Shown here in pieces: positions 1 through 8,641 of a DNA stretch of 64,000 bases. Every line of letters begins with the position of its first letter. The first letter of the stretch is position 1. The position numbers and the translations under genes are program-made. Origin of the DNA: Hanamia caeni (GTDB taxonomy: Bacteria > Bacteroidota > Bacteroidia > Chitinophagales > Chitinophagaceae); assembly GCF_003721595.1 (NCBI RefSeq), contig NZ_RJJR01000009.1, forward strand, positions 186,001 through 250,000, written 5' to 3'. The notes under the pieces were generated by a model. The model saw only the letters and a program-made list of their open reading frames with translations, did no database searches and had not been told where the DNA came from.

Positions 1-465
1 CTTTTGCTCGAACTGAAATCAACCGTAAAAACAACGTGGCTTGCTTTTCAGTACACCAGCAACATAACTGAAAAAGTAGTTTTTGAAGATGGAGTAATGG
101 TTTATTCTTTTTACTATAAAAATGAAAATGGCAGAGAAACACGCGTGGAGGCAAAGAAAGCAGGGCAATATATGAATATTGTTGACAATGGCCATTTGGA
201 TTTCAATTATCAGGCACCCGTCACATACAATACCGTGCAATTATATTGCGGTTGTCCGGGCATGGATACAAAAGTATATTCAAATCAATTCCAACAATTT
301 CTGGATATAAAAAAAGTAGCTGCAAACAGGTACAGGCTTAGGTTGCCTGGTAACAATTATAGTTACTTCAATTACAAAAAAGGAAGATGCACGCAGGTAG
401 ATGTAGAGCGTGTTTTATTTACAATCCATTTTGTGTTGAGGAAAGAAACAAAACTTCTGCAATAA
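1..465 (+). CDS. DUF6134-like protein, 5' end cut by window edge
   Basis: The reading frame is open from the first base of the window, so the true start and any signal peptide lie upstream; about 154 codons are visible. The visible part alternates short beta-strands and charged turns (for example VYSFYYKNENGRE, NRYRLRLPG, YSYFNYKKGRCTQVDVERV) and ends in a conserved-looking basic/hydrophobic strand. This layout resembles the Bacteroidota family DUF6134, whose function is not known and whose members are usually about 200 residues and exported. Two cysteines sit close together in LYCGCPG. It is followed 54 bases later by another small envelope gene on the same strand. The family assignment is from memory of the fold pattern, so it is moderate. 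Confidence 0.6.
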   Translation, partial: LLLELKSTVKTTWLAFQYTSNITEKVVFEDGVMVYSFYYKNENGRETRVEAKKAGQYMNIVDNGHLDFNYQAPVTYNTVQLYCGCPGMDTKVYSNQFQQFLDIKKVAANRYRLRLPGNNYSYFNYKKGRCTQVDVERVLFTIHFVLRKETKLLQ

Positions 466-519
466 CATAAAGTGGCCCTTCATCTGAAAACATTCTAAAA
501 ACTTTAAAAATAAAAAATC

Positions 520-1089
520 ATGAAACGCAAAATGTTGGCCTCATGCATATTAATGTGTGCATTCCTTTTAGCCAAAAGCCAATCCGTCCCATTGACGAAA
601 GAGCCAGACACAGCCAAAACCTTTCTTGTACAATTAAAAAATGGGAAAAAGTCGGATTTTGGGTATTTAGCCGGCATAAATGATTCCGCATTACAAATCG
701 CTCACAAACGCGTTGGACTCTTAAGTTCGTTAAGAGAAGGCTCCCCCTATAAAACATATTATTACCAAAATATAGAAACATTAGGCATCGGGAAATATGG
801 AAGTGTGGGCAAAGGTTTTGCCAGCGGTGCATTGACGGGCTTTGGCGCAGGAGCATTAATGGCAGTTATACTATCAAATGGTGACTCATTTGTTGGAGCT
901 GGCGCCATAATTATTTTAGGAGTACTCGGAGCAATACCAGGAACTCTAATTGGGGGACTGCTCGGGTCGCACAAAAGGAAATTCAATATCAAAAGAAATA
1001 AAGAAAACTTCGAAGCTATGAAAACAGCCGTGGTTAAAATGGCAAATGACAACGATACTCTAGTTACCCATTCAGCAATTATTAAATAA
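520..1089 (+). CDS. Exported protein with glycine-rich membrane segments, function unknown
   Basis: 189 residues. An N-terminal signal peptide (MKRKMLASCILMCAFLLAKS) is followed by a short soluble beta-rich part (residues 30-95) and then two glycine/alanine-rich hydrophobic stretches at about 99-119 and 124-149. A basic, mostly helical tail (HKRKFNIKRNKENFEAMK) closes the protein. The glycine-zipper look of the hydrophobic part (GALTGFGAGALMAV, GAIPGTLIGGLLG) suits packed membrane helices. I do not recognise a named family; similar small proteins are common in Bacteroidota envelopes. It sits between two other small envelope genes with gaps of about 50 bases, which suggests co-transcription. 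Confidence 0.7.
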   Translation: MKRKMLASCILMCAFLLAKSQSVPLTKEPDTAKTFLVQLKNGKKSDFGYLAGINDSALQIAHKRVGLLSSLREGSPYKTYYYQNIETLGIGKYGSVGKGFASGALTGFGAGALMAVILSNGDSFVGAGAIIILGVLGAIPGTLIGGLLGSHKRKFNIKRNKENFEAMKTAVVKMANDNDTLVTHSAIIK

Positions 1090-1142
1090 AAGCAGCTTTT
1101 ATTAATCATCCATAGATTAAATAACAATTAAATTAAATCATC

Positions 1143-1955
1143 ATGAAAAAGACAATTTTAACGGTCTTCGTGGCTTCCGCTTTGTCTCTATTGGCAGGAT
1201 GCACTCATTATTATTATGCACCAAATTCTGCAAATATTCCTTTGTTTAAAGAAAAAAATAATTTCAAATTTAAGGCCGGATATGGCGGAGATGATTACAA
1301 AAGTGGAGATATCCAAATGGCTTATTCGGCAAGCAGGAATATAGGCGTTATGGTAAATTCCTTTTTTGCAGGAAAAACAGAAGATGTAGAGGATAGTTAT
1401 CGCACCGGGGCTTCTCACGAGGAATCCGGAAAGGGAAGTTTTATTGAAGCCGGTGTGGGATATTATAAACCCTTCTCAAGAAAAAAAGTATGGATTTTTG
1501 AAGCCTATGGCGGAGTTGGTATAGGAGGAGAATACCATACTTATGGAAATTTAGAAACTTCTAAATTTAAACTGACGAAATATTTTGTTCAACCTTCAAT
1601 TGGATATAGTTCAAAAAGCGGCAAATTTGAATTTGCAGTAAGTTCAAGATTTAGCGGATTGAACTTAAAGATTAAGCAATCAAATCTCACACCCGAAACG
1701 AATCAAACAGAAAAGCAAAATGTTGATTTAATAGCGCTTCATCCTTCTTCTCTTTTATGGGAACCATCCTTCATGATTGCAGCGGGCTGGCCCGATTTTA
1801 AATTCTTTCTGCAGCTAACATCTTCTGATAACCTGAGTAATTCACATCTGTTCATGGATAAGGATAATGTAACCTTTGGGCTAAAATTCACCCTTAAAAA
1901 GGATCCCAATATGAAAAGCGAGACGAAAAGCAATTATATATCACCTTTCCTTTGA
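1143..1955 (+). CDS. Lipoprotein with outer-membrane beta-barrel-like body
   Basis: 270 residues. The signal peptide ends in a lipobox (LLAGC, Cys about 20), so the product should be lipid-anchored. The rest is a series of amphipathic strands with aromatic ends separated by glycine-rich turns (FKAGYGGDDYKSG, IFEAYGGVGIGGEYHTYG, YFVQPSIGYSSKSGKFEFAVSSRF), typical of an 8-12 strand barrel. No enzyme motif is visible. It lies 53 bases after the preceding envelope gene and 52 before the next barrel protein, so a small envelope operon is likely. The combination of a lipobox with a barrel is less common, and the lipobox may be fortuitous. Confidence 0.65.
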   Translation: MKKTILTVFVASALSLLAGCTHYYYAPNSANIPLFKEKNNFKFKAGYGGDDYKSGDIQMAYSASRNIGVMVNSFFAGKTEDVEDSYRTGASHEESGKGSFIEAGVGYYKPFSRKKVWIFEAYGGVGIGGEYHTYGNLETSKFKLTKYFVQPSIGYSSKSGKFEFAVSSRFSGLNLKIKQSNLTPETNQTEKQNVDLIALHPSSLLWEPSFMIAAGWPDFKFFLQLTSSDNLSNSHLFMDKDNVTFGLKFTLKKDPNMKSETKSNYISPFL

Positions 1956-2007
1956 TCTTTTTATTCCTACATAAGAACAATTTTTCATTCACTTTAAATT
2001 TAATGTT

Positions 2008-2631
2008 ATGAAAAAGATTTTCTGGATTTGTATTTTACTATGCTCTTTCAAACTCAAAGCCAATTGCCAATCTGAACTCGGAATTATTGGCGGAATAAAT
2101 TTTGCAAAACTTCATGCGCCTAAAAATTTTGAACCTGTCAATAACTCATTTCTCACTTCATTTCATGTTGGATTAGTTACAGATTTTAGATTGTCGTTTA
2201 ACCTTTATTTTCAACCGCAATTTCTTTTGAGCGGCAAAGGCGCAAAACATTGGAGCGACTATCAGGATACCGTTTCTATAAAAACGTTTTATTTCGAAAT
2301 TCCTTTAAATATTTTATATAAAAATGCCGCAGGCAATGGTAATTTTTTGGTAGGACTCGGTCCTTATATCGCTGGAGGAATGTTTGGTGCAAAAAGAAAT
2401 AAACATTTCAACAAGAAAATAAAATTTGGGAATAAGTTTAACGATGATGCGAGAACTTTCGACACGGGTTTAAATTTGATAGGCGGTTATGAATTTAAAT
2501 CAGGGACATTGGTCAATATAAATTACAGTTTAGCTGTTACCGACGCAGTTAGCGGAGCGTTTGCACCACTGGCCCGTAACCGTTATTTAGGAATTTCGGT
2601 CGGATATTTTTTGGGTAGAAATGAAAAGTAA
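2008..2631 (+). CDS. Porin-family outer-membrane beta-barrel protein (PorT-like)
   Basis: 207 residues, signal peptide MKKIFWICILLCSFKLKANC then mature sequence starting near QSELGIIGGINFA. The opening GIIGGINFAKL and the closing RYLGISVGYFLG are the first and last strand patterns of the small Bacteroidota barrel family (outer membrane protein beta-barrel domain, as in PorT). Strands alternate hydrophobic and polar residues throughout. The role cannot be inferred beyond an outer-membrane barrel. It is the last gene of the small envelope group; a perfect 7-bp hairpin follows about 90 bases downstream. Confidence 0.75.
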   Translation: MKKIFWICILLCSFKLKANCQSELGIIGGINFAKLHAPKNFEPVNNSFLTSFHVGLVTDFRLSFNLYFQPQFLLSGKGAKHWSDYQDTVSIKTFYFEIPLNILYKNAAGNGNFLVGLGPYIAGGMFGAKRNKHFNKKIKFGNKFNDDARTFDTGLNLIGGYEFKSGTLVNINYSLAVTDAVSGAFAPLARNRYLGISVGYFLGRNEK

Positions 2632-2718
2632 CTGAGATCTTCTATTGTCTAAAACATTTTTAACTCTGGCCTTTATCAATGAATTATTGCTTAACCGGAA
2701 AAGAAGGTTAACTCGCGG

Positions 2719-2736
2719 GCTTTACTTTAGTAAAGC
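2719..2736 (+). other. Perfect hairpin between barrel gene and FUSC gene
   Basis: GCTTTAC, loop TTTA, GTAAAGC: a 7-bp stem with a 4-base loop. The nearest T-run is about 13 bases further on, so it is a weak terminator at best. It lies between the end of the barrel gene and the promoter-like sequence of the next gene. Confidence 0.4.
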
Positions 2737-2768
2737 AGCAAATTGTATGTTTTTTTATTTTGAATACA

Positions 2769-2797
2769 TTGATACTGCCAAAAGCCACATAAATTTT
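2769..2797 (+). promoter_or_regulatory. Candidate promoter of the FUSC gene
   Basis: TTG at 2769-2771, 18 bases, then TAAATTTT at 2790-2797, which is one base from the Bacteroidota -7 consensus TAnnTTTG. The gene's ATG is 20 bases downstream. Spacing fits the known -33/-7 arrangement; the final T instead of G lowers confidence. Confidence 0.35.
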
Positions 2798-2817
2798 TCT
2801 TTCTTTGTAATCGATAC

Positions 2818-4947
2818 ATGGAAAGAACACGCGAAATACGATATTTTTTCTTCAGCCAATATCTTTCGGATGGTGTGCGCATCACCCTGGAAATTATTAT
2901 TCCTGCGCTGGTATTTGCCTGGTTAGGCGAATTAGAAATTGGACTTGCCTTGTCTTTGGGCGCATTATGCGTCAGCATAAGCGATGGGCCTGGCCCGGTG
3001 GTGCATAAACAATACGGGATGCTGTTTTGTAACCTGTTTGTTTTTATCAGCGCGCTTCTCACAGGTTTTTTAAACCATAATGCAATTACTTTAGGCGTCC
3101 TCATTTTATTTTCCTCCTTTGTGTTTACCATGTTTTCGGTTTTTGGAAACCGCGCCACATCAATAGGCTTCGCTGCGCTATTGATTATGATTCTGCAGAT
3201 GACAAAAATTATTCCTTCCAGCGAGGTTTTTATACAAAGCCTGTTAATTCTGGCTGGTGGCGTTTGGTATATGATGGTGGCGTTGGCTTTCTTTCGGCTT
3301 ACGCCATACAGGCCTGCGCAAAGGTCGGTGGGCGATTGCATTCGCGAAACTGCAGATTACCTTTTTATAAAAGCAGAAATGTATAACATCGATTCAGACC
3401 TGGAGCAGCTATATCAAAAAATGGTTCAGCAGCAGGTGGTGGTGAACGAAAAACAAAATGAAGTAAGGGAATTATTGTTTAAAAACAGGGCTTTACTAAG
3501 GGAATCAACGCGAACAGGACGCAGACTGGTATTAACTTTTGTTGACCTGGTTGATATGTTTGAACAAATAATGGCTACCGGTTATGATTATGCAGATTTA
3601 AGAAAAAGATTTGCCGGCACAGGCATTTTAGAAGAAGTGAACCTCATATTAAAAAAGCTTGCTTCAGAATTAAACTTTATTGCTGAAGCCGTTCAGTCCA
3701 ATAATGCTTTCAAACATAAGGCAATACCTGATAAAGAAATAAAACTTTTGCAACAAAGAATTGAGTCTCTTTCCGACGAAAGCGATTTGACGACTGGACA
3801 TAAAGTGCTTTCAAGCATGCAAATCCTAGCCGATCAGATTAAAGATATGTCCGGCTATTATGACGAAGAAGTTTTGACAAAAAGGAAATTAAGGAGCCGT
3901 GCGGAATATCGCAGGTTTGTATCGCATCAACCAATTAGCTGGAAGGTATTTAGAAACAACCTCACTTTAGATTCTTCTATATTCAGGCATTCATTGCGGG
4001 TGATGATTACGTGTGCCGCGGGATTTATTCTTTCACGGCTTTTTCTGCACGGGCATCATAGCTACTGGATTTTAATGACAATTATAATTATACTAAAGCC
4101 GGCCTTCAGTCTTACGAAAAAAAAGAATGCAGACAGGCTATTGGGCACAATAGGCGGCGGCATATTGGGATTATTGCTGTTGTATTTTATTCATGACAAA
4201 GTGATCATTTTTTGCCTGCTGGTATTTTTTATGTTGGGTACATACACATTTAAAACCCTGAATTATATCATCATGGTGTTATTTCTCACGCCCTACGTTT
4301 TGATCCTCTTTCACTTTCTCGGTATCGGAGCGCTGGATGTTGCGAGCGAAAGGCTCATGGATACTGCAATTGGTTCAGCGCTGGCAGCGTTGGGCAGTTA
4401 CTTCATCTTTCCTCTTTGGGAATCGTCTCAATTGCAAAATTATATGGCCGGCATTCTCAAAGCCAATATTCATTTTCTTCAAAAGCTGCGGGATCTCATG
4501 GAAGGGAAAAAAATTGCTTCGCTTGATTACAAGCTGGTGCGCAAAGAAGTATTTGTAAGCAACGCTAACATCGCAGCTGCGCTGCATCGCATGCAAAGCG
4601 AGCCGAAAAATAAGCAGCGTCATAAAAATGAGATTTATGAATTTGTGGTATTGAATAATCTTTTGTCATCCAACATATCGAGCATTGCTTCAGATTTAAT
4701 GGCTCACAAGCCGGTTGAAAAAATGGAAATTTCTTATTTAGATTCCTCAATTGATTGTATGAAAGAAAATCTGGAGAAGCTTGAAAATCAAAATGCACCT
4801 GAACGTGATTTGGAAACTAAACCACCCGCTAAAATTGAACAAAGAGGGGAAGGCAAAGCGCAATTGGCATTCATTAGAAAATTAATATCAGATATTGATA
4901 AGTTAACCAGCGTTATTGTTGACAAGAGCTACCGGCGCCGGTTGTAA
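2818..4947 (+). CDS. FUSC family (YccS/YhfK-like) inner-membrane protein
   Basis: 709 residues with the two-module layout of FUSC proteins. Membrane cluster one spans about residues 15-160 (IIIPALVFAWLGELEIGLAL, FVFISALLTGFL, SLLILAGGVWYMMVALAFF), followed by a long soluble helical region (about 165-385) and membrane cluster two at about 390-540 (ILMTIIIILKPAFSLTKKKN, GGGILGLLLLYF, YIIMVLFLTPYVLILF). The motif around LKPAFSLTKKKNADRLLGT resembles the family signature before the second cluster. A charged C-terminal tail follows. The family is linked to efflux of aromatic acids and similar compounds in other bacteria, but the substrate here is unknown. The gene appears to be a single transcription unit. 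Confidence 0.85.
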   Translation: MERTREIRYFFFSQYLSDGVRITLEIIIPALVFAWLGELEIGLALSLGALCVSISDGPGPVVHKQYGMLFCNLFVFISALLTGFLNHNAITLGVLILFSSFVFTMFSVFGNRATSIGFAALLIMILQMTKIIPSSEVFIQSLLILAGGVWYMMVALAFFRLTPYRPAQRSVGDCIRETADYLFIKAEMYNIDSDLEQLYQKMVQQQVVVNEKQNEVRELLFKNRALLRESTRTGRRLVLTFVDLVDMFEQIMATGYDYADLRKRFAGTGILEEVNLILKKLASELNFIAEAVQSNNAFKHKAIPDKEIKLLQQRIESLSDESDLTTGHKVLSSMQILADQIKDMSGYYDEEVLTKRKLRSRAEYRRFVSHQPISWKVFRNNLTLDSSIFRHSLRVMITCAAGFILSRLFLHGHHSYWILMTIIIILKPAFSLTKKKNADRLLGTIGGGILGLLLLYFIHDKVIIFCLLVFFMLGTYTFKTLNYIIMVLFLTPYVLILFHFLGIGALDVASERLMDTAIGSALAALGSYFIFPLWESSQLQNYMAGILKANIHFLQKLRDLMEGKKIASLDYKLVRKEVFVSNANIAAALHRMQSEPKNKQRHKNEIYEFVVLNNLLSSNISSIASDLMAHKPVEKMEISYLDSSIDCMKENLEKLENQNAPERDLETKPPAKIEQRGEGKAQLAFIRKLISDIDKLTSVIVDKSYRRRL

Positions 4948-5252
4948 ATAAATCAACTGTGCTGCAAGTCCTGCTATCCACCGTACCAAAAATTTTCATT
5001 TCGATTTCATTTAACCTTTCGCATTATTTATCTGCCTGCTGTGCGGCAGGTTTACCTAATACAATCAGTTTAATTGTTCGCTTGTCTCATAAGCGGATAA
5101 TCACTGTATCAAAAGCGAACAGCCATAATTTACCAAGAGTTTTTTAATTGTTTGAAAATCATTTTATTAAGAATTGGCACATCATTAGAAACTAACGTGG
5201 CATAACCAACACAAAAAGAAATTTATTTAAAAAATCACCAAAAACAAAAGTC
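4948..5252. other. Intergenic stretch without a recognisable gene
   Basis: About 305 bases. A perfect 12-base palindrome (ACCGGCGCCGGT, 4931-4942) overlaps the end of the FUSC gene but is not followed by a T-run. A second small hairpin, CCTGC...GCAGG, lies at 5035-5050 with only three T after it. An open frame from 4959 has no coding look. The last 50 bases are A-rich and form the leader of the small gene at 5253. Confidence 0.5.
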
Positions 5253-5444
5253 ATGAAACTTCAATCAAACAATCTTCTCGAAAATCTTATACCAGAAGAA
5301 ATAAAAAGCCTGTTAGTAATAACAAAAGAAACCGTAGACAACAATTTCAAAAAAAGCAGGAAAAGGAATTTTACTGTGGCCGAATTTGATCAAATCCAAA
5401 AGCGTAAAAGAAATTTCTCTGTCAGAAGATTTTCTATTGCTTAA
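5253..5444 (+). CDS. Small basic protein, function unknown
   Basis: 63 residues, preceded by an A-rich leader. The first half is helical (LLENLIPEEIKSLLVITKE); the second half is strongly basic with two echoes of one motif, RKRNFTV and RKRNFSV, and ends in RRF. The segment FTVAEFDQIQKRKR resembles short Bacteroidota proteins carrying an F-T-x-A-x-x-x-x-I-Q-R/K pattern; these have no known role. It is 64 bases upstream of the lipoprotein gene on the same strand and may be its leader gene. In the +1 frame, downstream codons (5404-5499) also read as a plausible peptide up to a TGA, so a frameshift cannot be excluded. Confidence 0.45.
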   Translation: MKLQSNNLLENLIPEEIKSLLVITKETVDNNFKKSRKRNFTVAEFDQIQKRKRNFSVRRFSIA

Positions 5445-5508
5445 CCAGGATGAATCTAAATTTTTAATAAACGACAATTTTTTACTTAAAAAAAAGTGAA
5501 CAAGTAAA

Positions 5509-6369
5509 ATGAAAAATTTTTCCTCCATCCGTTTCTTCATTTCCACTGTTGCAATCGTTGCAGGCTTGTCAATCTTGTCCTGTAAAAAGCCAGCAAATAA
5601 CCCCGCAACAGGCGGCAGCGGCGACGCAAATGTTGTGACTGGCATTGCTGCCGATGCACAAAACAGACCTCTTGCCGGAATAAAAGTAAGGGCGGAAAAT
5701 CCAACGGGCGACAACATTCACGTGGATGCAACCACAGGCACTGATGGCCGTTACAAAATGAAACTTTCTTCTATTGGCGGCTGGAAAATTTATGCATGGA
5801 AAGAAGTTGAATACAAAGGTAAAGCGTATCACCTCAGACTCGCAATGAAAAGCGATGCCGACTATGATGCATTTGCAACAGATGGCAAATCCGTGATAAA
5901 AGATTTTGTGTGGAAACTCAATGGCCGCATTCCCGACAGGCCCGCAAGTGCTGAAAATGGTTCCGGATATTTTGGTGCTTCGCTTCGAATTGTAAACTAT
6001 AACGATGTGGTGCCTGTAATTCTTGCAGGAACTAAAGTAACTGTTACACTTACACCCATTGAAGGCGCCACTTATCTTGACGGTTCGCCAGCGAAAGCAG
6101 TTGTGGTAAAGACTTTCACTGTTCAGAATGGTAATGCGAATTATTATTTTTACGATGTGCCGGCGACAGAATACCGGATAACTGCAAAGAGCGAATTAAA
6201 CAACGTTTTCAGAAAGGTATATGTTGGGGCAAACAGTTCTTCGGACTTGTTGGATTGGGTTGAATTTTATTTTGACCCTGCAGCCTCTTCTGCGGGTTCC
6301 TATGAAAGCGGTTTGAAATCACCAAACGATTTTCCCTTTTACCTGGCCCAGGGCACAGAACGCGCCTGA
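5509..6369 (+). CDS. Carboxypeptidase-regulatory-like domain lipoprotein
   Basis: 286 residues. The signal peptide ends in a lipobox (LSILSC, Cys about 25) followed by KKPANNPATGG, so the protein should be lipid-anchored. Residues about 42-110 form a CarboxypepD_reg-like beta-sandwich (VTGIAADAQNRPLAGIKVRAEN, then GTDGRYKMKL), which is a binding or structural module and not a peptidase. Residues 150-260 are a second beta-rich part. No catalytic motif is seen. It follows the small basic gene and precedes a serine hydrolase on the same strand. Confidence 0.75.
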   Translation: MKNFSSIRFFISTVAIVAGLSILSCKKPANNPATGGSGDANVVTGIAADAQNRPLAGIKVRAENPTGDNIHVDATTGTDGRYKMKLSSIGGWKIYAWKEVEYKGKAYHLRLAMKSDADYDAFATDGKSVIKDFVWKLNGRIPDRPASAENGSGYFGASLRIVNYNDVVPVILAGTKVTVTLTPIEGATYLDGSPAKAVVVKTFTVQNGNANYYFYDVPATEYRITAKSELNNVFRKVYVGANSSSDLLDWVEFYFDPAASSAGSYESGLKSPNDFPFYLAQGTERA

Positions 6370-6457
6370 TGATTAACCAAACTTCTACATCAATCAGATA
6401 ACAATCCGGATTGAACTTAAACAGCTTTCCATAACGATTTCTACAAAATTTTTCAAG

Positions 6458-7765
6458 ATGAAAAAAATAATATTACTTCTGTTTGTCGTGATAAGCTGTG
6501 TCGCGCACGGACAAGATATACCTGCTAATGCTGACAAATATTTAGTTGCAAATACCGAACAGCAAAAGTTCAGCGGTGCGGTTTTGATTGCAAAAAATGA
6601 TGAAATTATTTTCGATAAAGCGTATGGCTATGCAGATGTTGCTGATAAGAAGTTGAATACGATCAATACAGAATTCAGGGCGGGTTCATTGACAAAAATG
6701 TTTACTTCCATGCTGATAATGGAATTAATAAAGGAAAACAAACTATCGCTAAACGATCCTGTTTCAAAATACATTTTCAGTGCAAGGTGGGCAGACGGTA
6801 TAACCATTAAAAATCTCCTTAGCCACACTTCAGGCATTAGCGGAACTACGCCTGCAAACGTTACATCGCTCACAGCACTTGTTGAAGGCTTCCATCCCGA
6901 TAGCTCGCATTTCAAGCCAGGTAGCAGGTTTGAATACAACAACTTTAATTATCTCGCGCTGAGCTATATCGCGCAGAAAATTTCAGGTACCAGCTTTCCG
7001 GCGCTTATTAGAAATAAAGTGTTTGAACCTGTTGGCATGTTGCATTCGGCGATTGATTCTTTTAAAAGAACTTCCGATGATAAAGCCTTAGGCTATACGC
7101 TTGATCCCAATAATAATAAATGGGTAAATATCGGAAATGATGAAAGTGTAGCTGCGGCATCGGGAGCAGGGGCATTAGTTACAACAACGTCAGACCTTTT
7201 CACGTGGTCAAAATATGTGAAGAAAAAATTAAAGCAGGGAGACAGCTTGTTCACAAGAGCAACCACGCCCGTACTCGATAACTATGGCCTGGGATGGATC
7301 AACAGAATCCAGGACGGGCATCACATGATCGGCCATACAGGCAGCATTCCGGGGTTTGCAGCGATGCTCATGGTTTTCCCGGAAGAGAACACAACGATAA
7401 TATTTCTTTCAAACTTCCAGGATATGAATACCCGGGATTTTATAAAAAATATTATCTCTATCGCTTTTAATGAAACTTTTGAAATGCCGACGGTTAAGAA
7501 GCGCATTGAACTTCCGGAAGATGTATTACAGCAATATGTCGGAACATATGGACAAAGCGCGCAAGACCAGTTGAAATTTTTTATCGAAAATAAAAAACTA
7601 GTGGTGTTGGCACCAGGAGGCGACAAGGTAAATTTAGCAGCAGAATCAAAAGACAATTTTTATTTGGAAGGTCCGGGAATTATTATCAGATTTAACCGTG
7701 AAAATGAAAAAGTCGTTTCAGTTTTTGTTAGCATGGGCAATCAAACATTAAAGAAATATCAATAA
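6458..7765 (+). CDS. Serine hydrolase, class C beta-lactamase/PBP fold
   Basis: 435 residues with a signal peptide (about 1-18). The nucleophile motif SxxK is S77-L-T-K80 in RAGSLTKMF, the second motif is Y160-N-N, and the third is H293-T-G in IGHTGSIPGF. All three elements of the beta-lactamase/D-aminopeptidase-like fold are present and correctly ordered. A C-terminal domain of about 90 residues (from about 345) resembles the beta-barrel appended to many such hydrolases. Likely periplasmic. Substrate could be a peptide, ester or D-amino-acid compound; nothing in the context decides it. Confidence 0.88.
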   Translation: MKKIILLLFVVISCVAHGQDIPANADKYLVANTEQQKFSGAVLIAKNDEIIFDKAYGYADVADKKLNTINTEFRAGSLTKMFTSMLIMELIKENKLSLNDPVSKYIFSARWADGITIKNLLSHTSGISGTTPANVTSLTALVEGFHPDSSHFKPGSRFEYNNFNYLALSYIAQKISGTSFPALIRNKVFEPVGMLHSAIDSFKRTSDDKALGYTLDPNNNKWVNIGNDESVAAASGAGALVTTTSDLFTWSKYVKKKLKQGDSLFTRATTPVLDNYGLGWINRIQDGHHMIGHTGSIPGFAAMLMVFPEENTTIIFLSNFQDMNTRDFIKNIISIAFNETFEMPTVKKRIELPEDVLQQYVGTYGQSAQDQLKFFIENKKLVVLAPGGDKVNLAAESKDNFYLEGPGIIIRFNRENEKVVSVFVSMGNQTLKKYQ

Positions 7766-8000
7766 AAATATCTTCCGGAGGAAAAACCGGCTTGCAGTTG
7801 ATTCATCAATTTGTTTTTAAAATGGAAAAATGAACCTACGCGTTACTCGATGGTAATCAAAAAAATTGAACTGCTTAAAAACCGAATCTTTATAGTAAAA
7901 GAATAAATAAACGGTATTTTTATTCTACAACAAGAGAACGCTTTTACCAGTGAATGATTCCAAAACATAATGCTTATACGCCCAGCAGTATTTGTAACTG

Positions 8001-8477
8001 TCAATCCACTTGACTTTTTTTAATTAAGTTTTTTAGAATTACAATCTGGCCAAGGTGATAATAATTGTGCTCGATTACACCCTGTAATTTTTTATAGAAA
8101 GATCCTTTTCCCACGGGGCTTTCTTCGGGAAGTCTTTCATCAGGAAAATCCCGAATTGCACTAGCAAGTTCGTTAACGGTATCGAAAGCGTTCTTTTTTA
8201 ATTGCACCCAATCGTGCTCTGAAGTAATCGGCTGCAAATCAAACCCGTTGGCCGCGCTTATCTCAGGTTCAATCCCCTGCAATCGCTGCTTAATTGCCTT
8301 GTTGTAAAACGTCATGTGATACAATAGAGCTGCAATCGTATTTGGCGATGCATTCGTAACGTGGGTGGCTTGTCGGAAAGTAATTCCGTCAAGAGTATCC
8401 TTAACATTGACGTCCGACCAGTTGTTTCCTTCAAAAGCTTCTTGCAAGTGCGCTGCTATCAGTTGAGTTATTTTCAT
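8001..8477 (-). CDS. DinB-like (DfsB/DUF1572) family protein
   Basis: 158 residues, all-helical. The metal-binding histidine pattern of the DinB four-helix bundle is present: H54 in ALLYHMTFYN, and H137 and H141 in VIEHNYYHLGQ. These proteins are putative metal-dependent enzymes, some related to mycothiol- or bacillithiol-dependent transferases; the substrate is unknown. The gene stands alone between convergent neighbours. Confidence 0.8.
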   Translation of the reverse strand: MKITQLIAAHLQEAFEGNNWSDVNVKDTLDGITFRQATHVTNASPNTIAALLYHMTFYNKAIKQRLQGIEPEISAANGFDLQPITSEHDWVQLKKNAFDTVNELASAIRDFPDERLPEESPVGKGSFYKKLQGVIEHNYYHLGQIVILKNLIKKSQVD

Positions 8478-8600
8478 TTCCTTTAATTAGGGAAATCGAA
8501 AATAATAAAACTTTTTAGACCTCAAACGATTGCCGTAATAATTCCATGAGCTGGTTGCGATACATGATTTGTATGAACATTCTAATATTATCTGTTTGAT

Positions 8601-8641
8601 AAAAAAGTAGAATAGACAAGTCAATCTTAAGCTTGTCTATT
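8601..8641 (-). terminator. Rho-independent terminator of the cytochrome gene
   Basis: Perfect 10-bp stem AATAGACAAG / CTTGTCTATT (8611-8620 and 8632-8641) with an 11-base loop. Read on the minus strand it overlaps the TAG stop of the cytochrome gene and is followed after four bases by six T (8606-8601). Confidence 0.6.

Noticed and set aside
5035..5050. Terminator of the FUSC gene
   Set aside because: Five-pair stem with only three T after it, about 90 bases from the stop.
4959..5147. 62-codon frame after the FUSC gene
   Set aside because: Composition follows AT-rich DNA; spans a palindrome; no start context or family.
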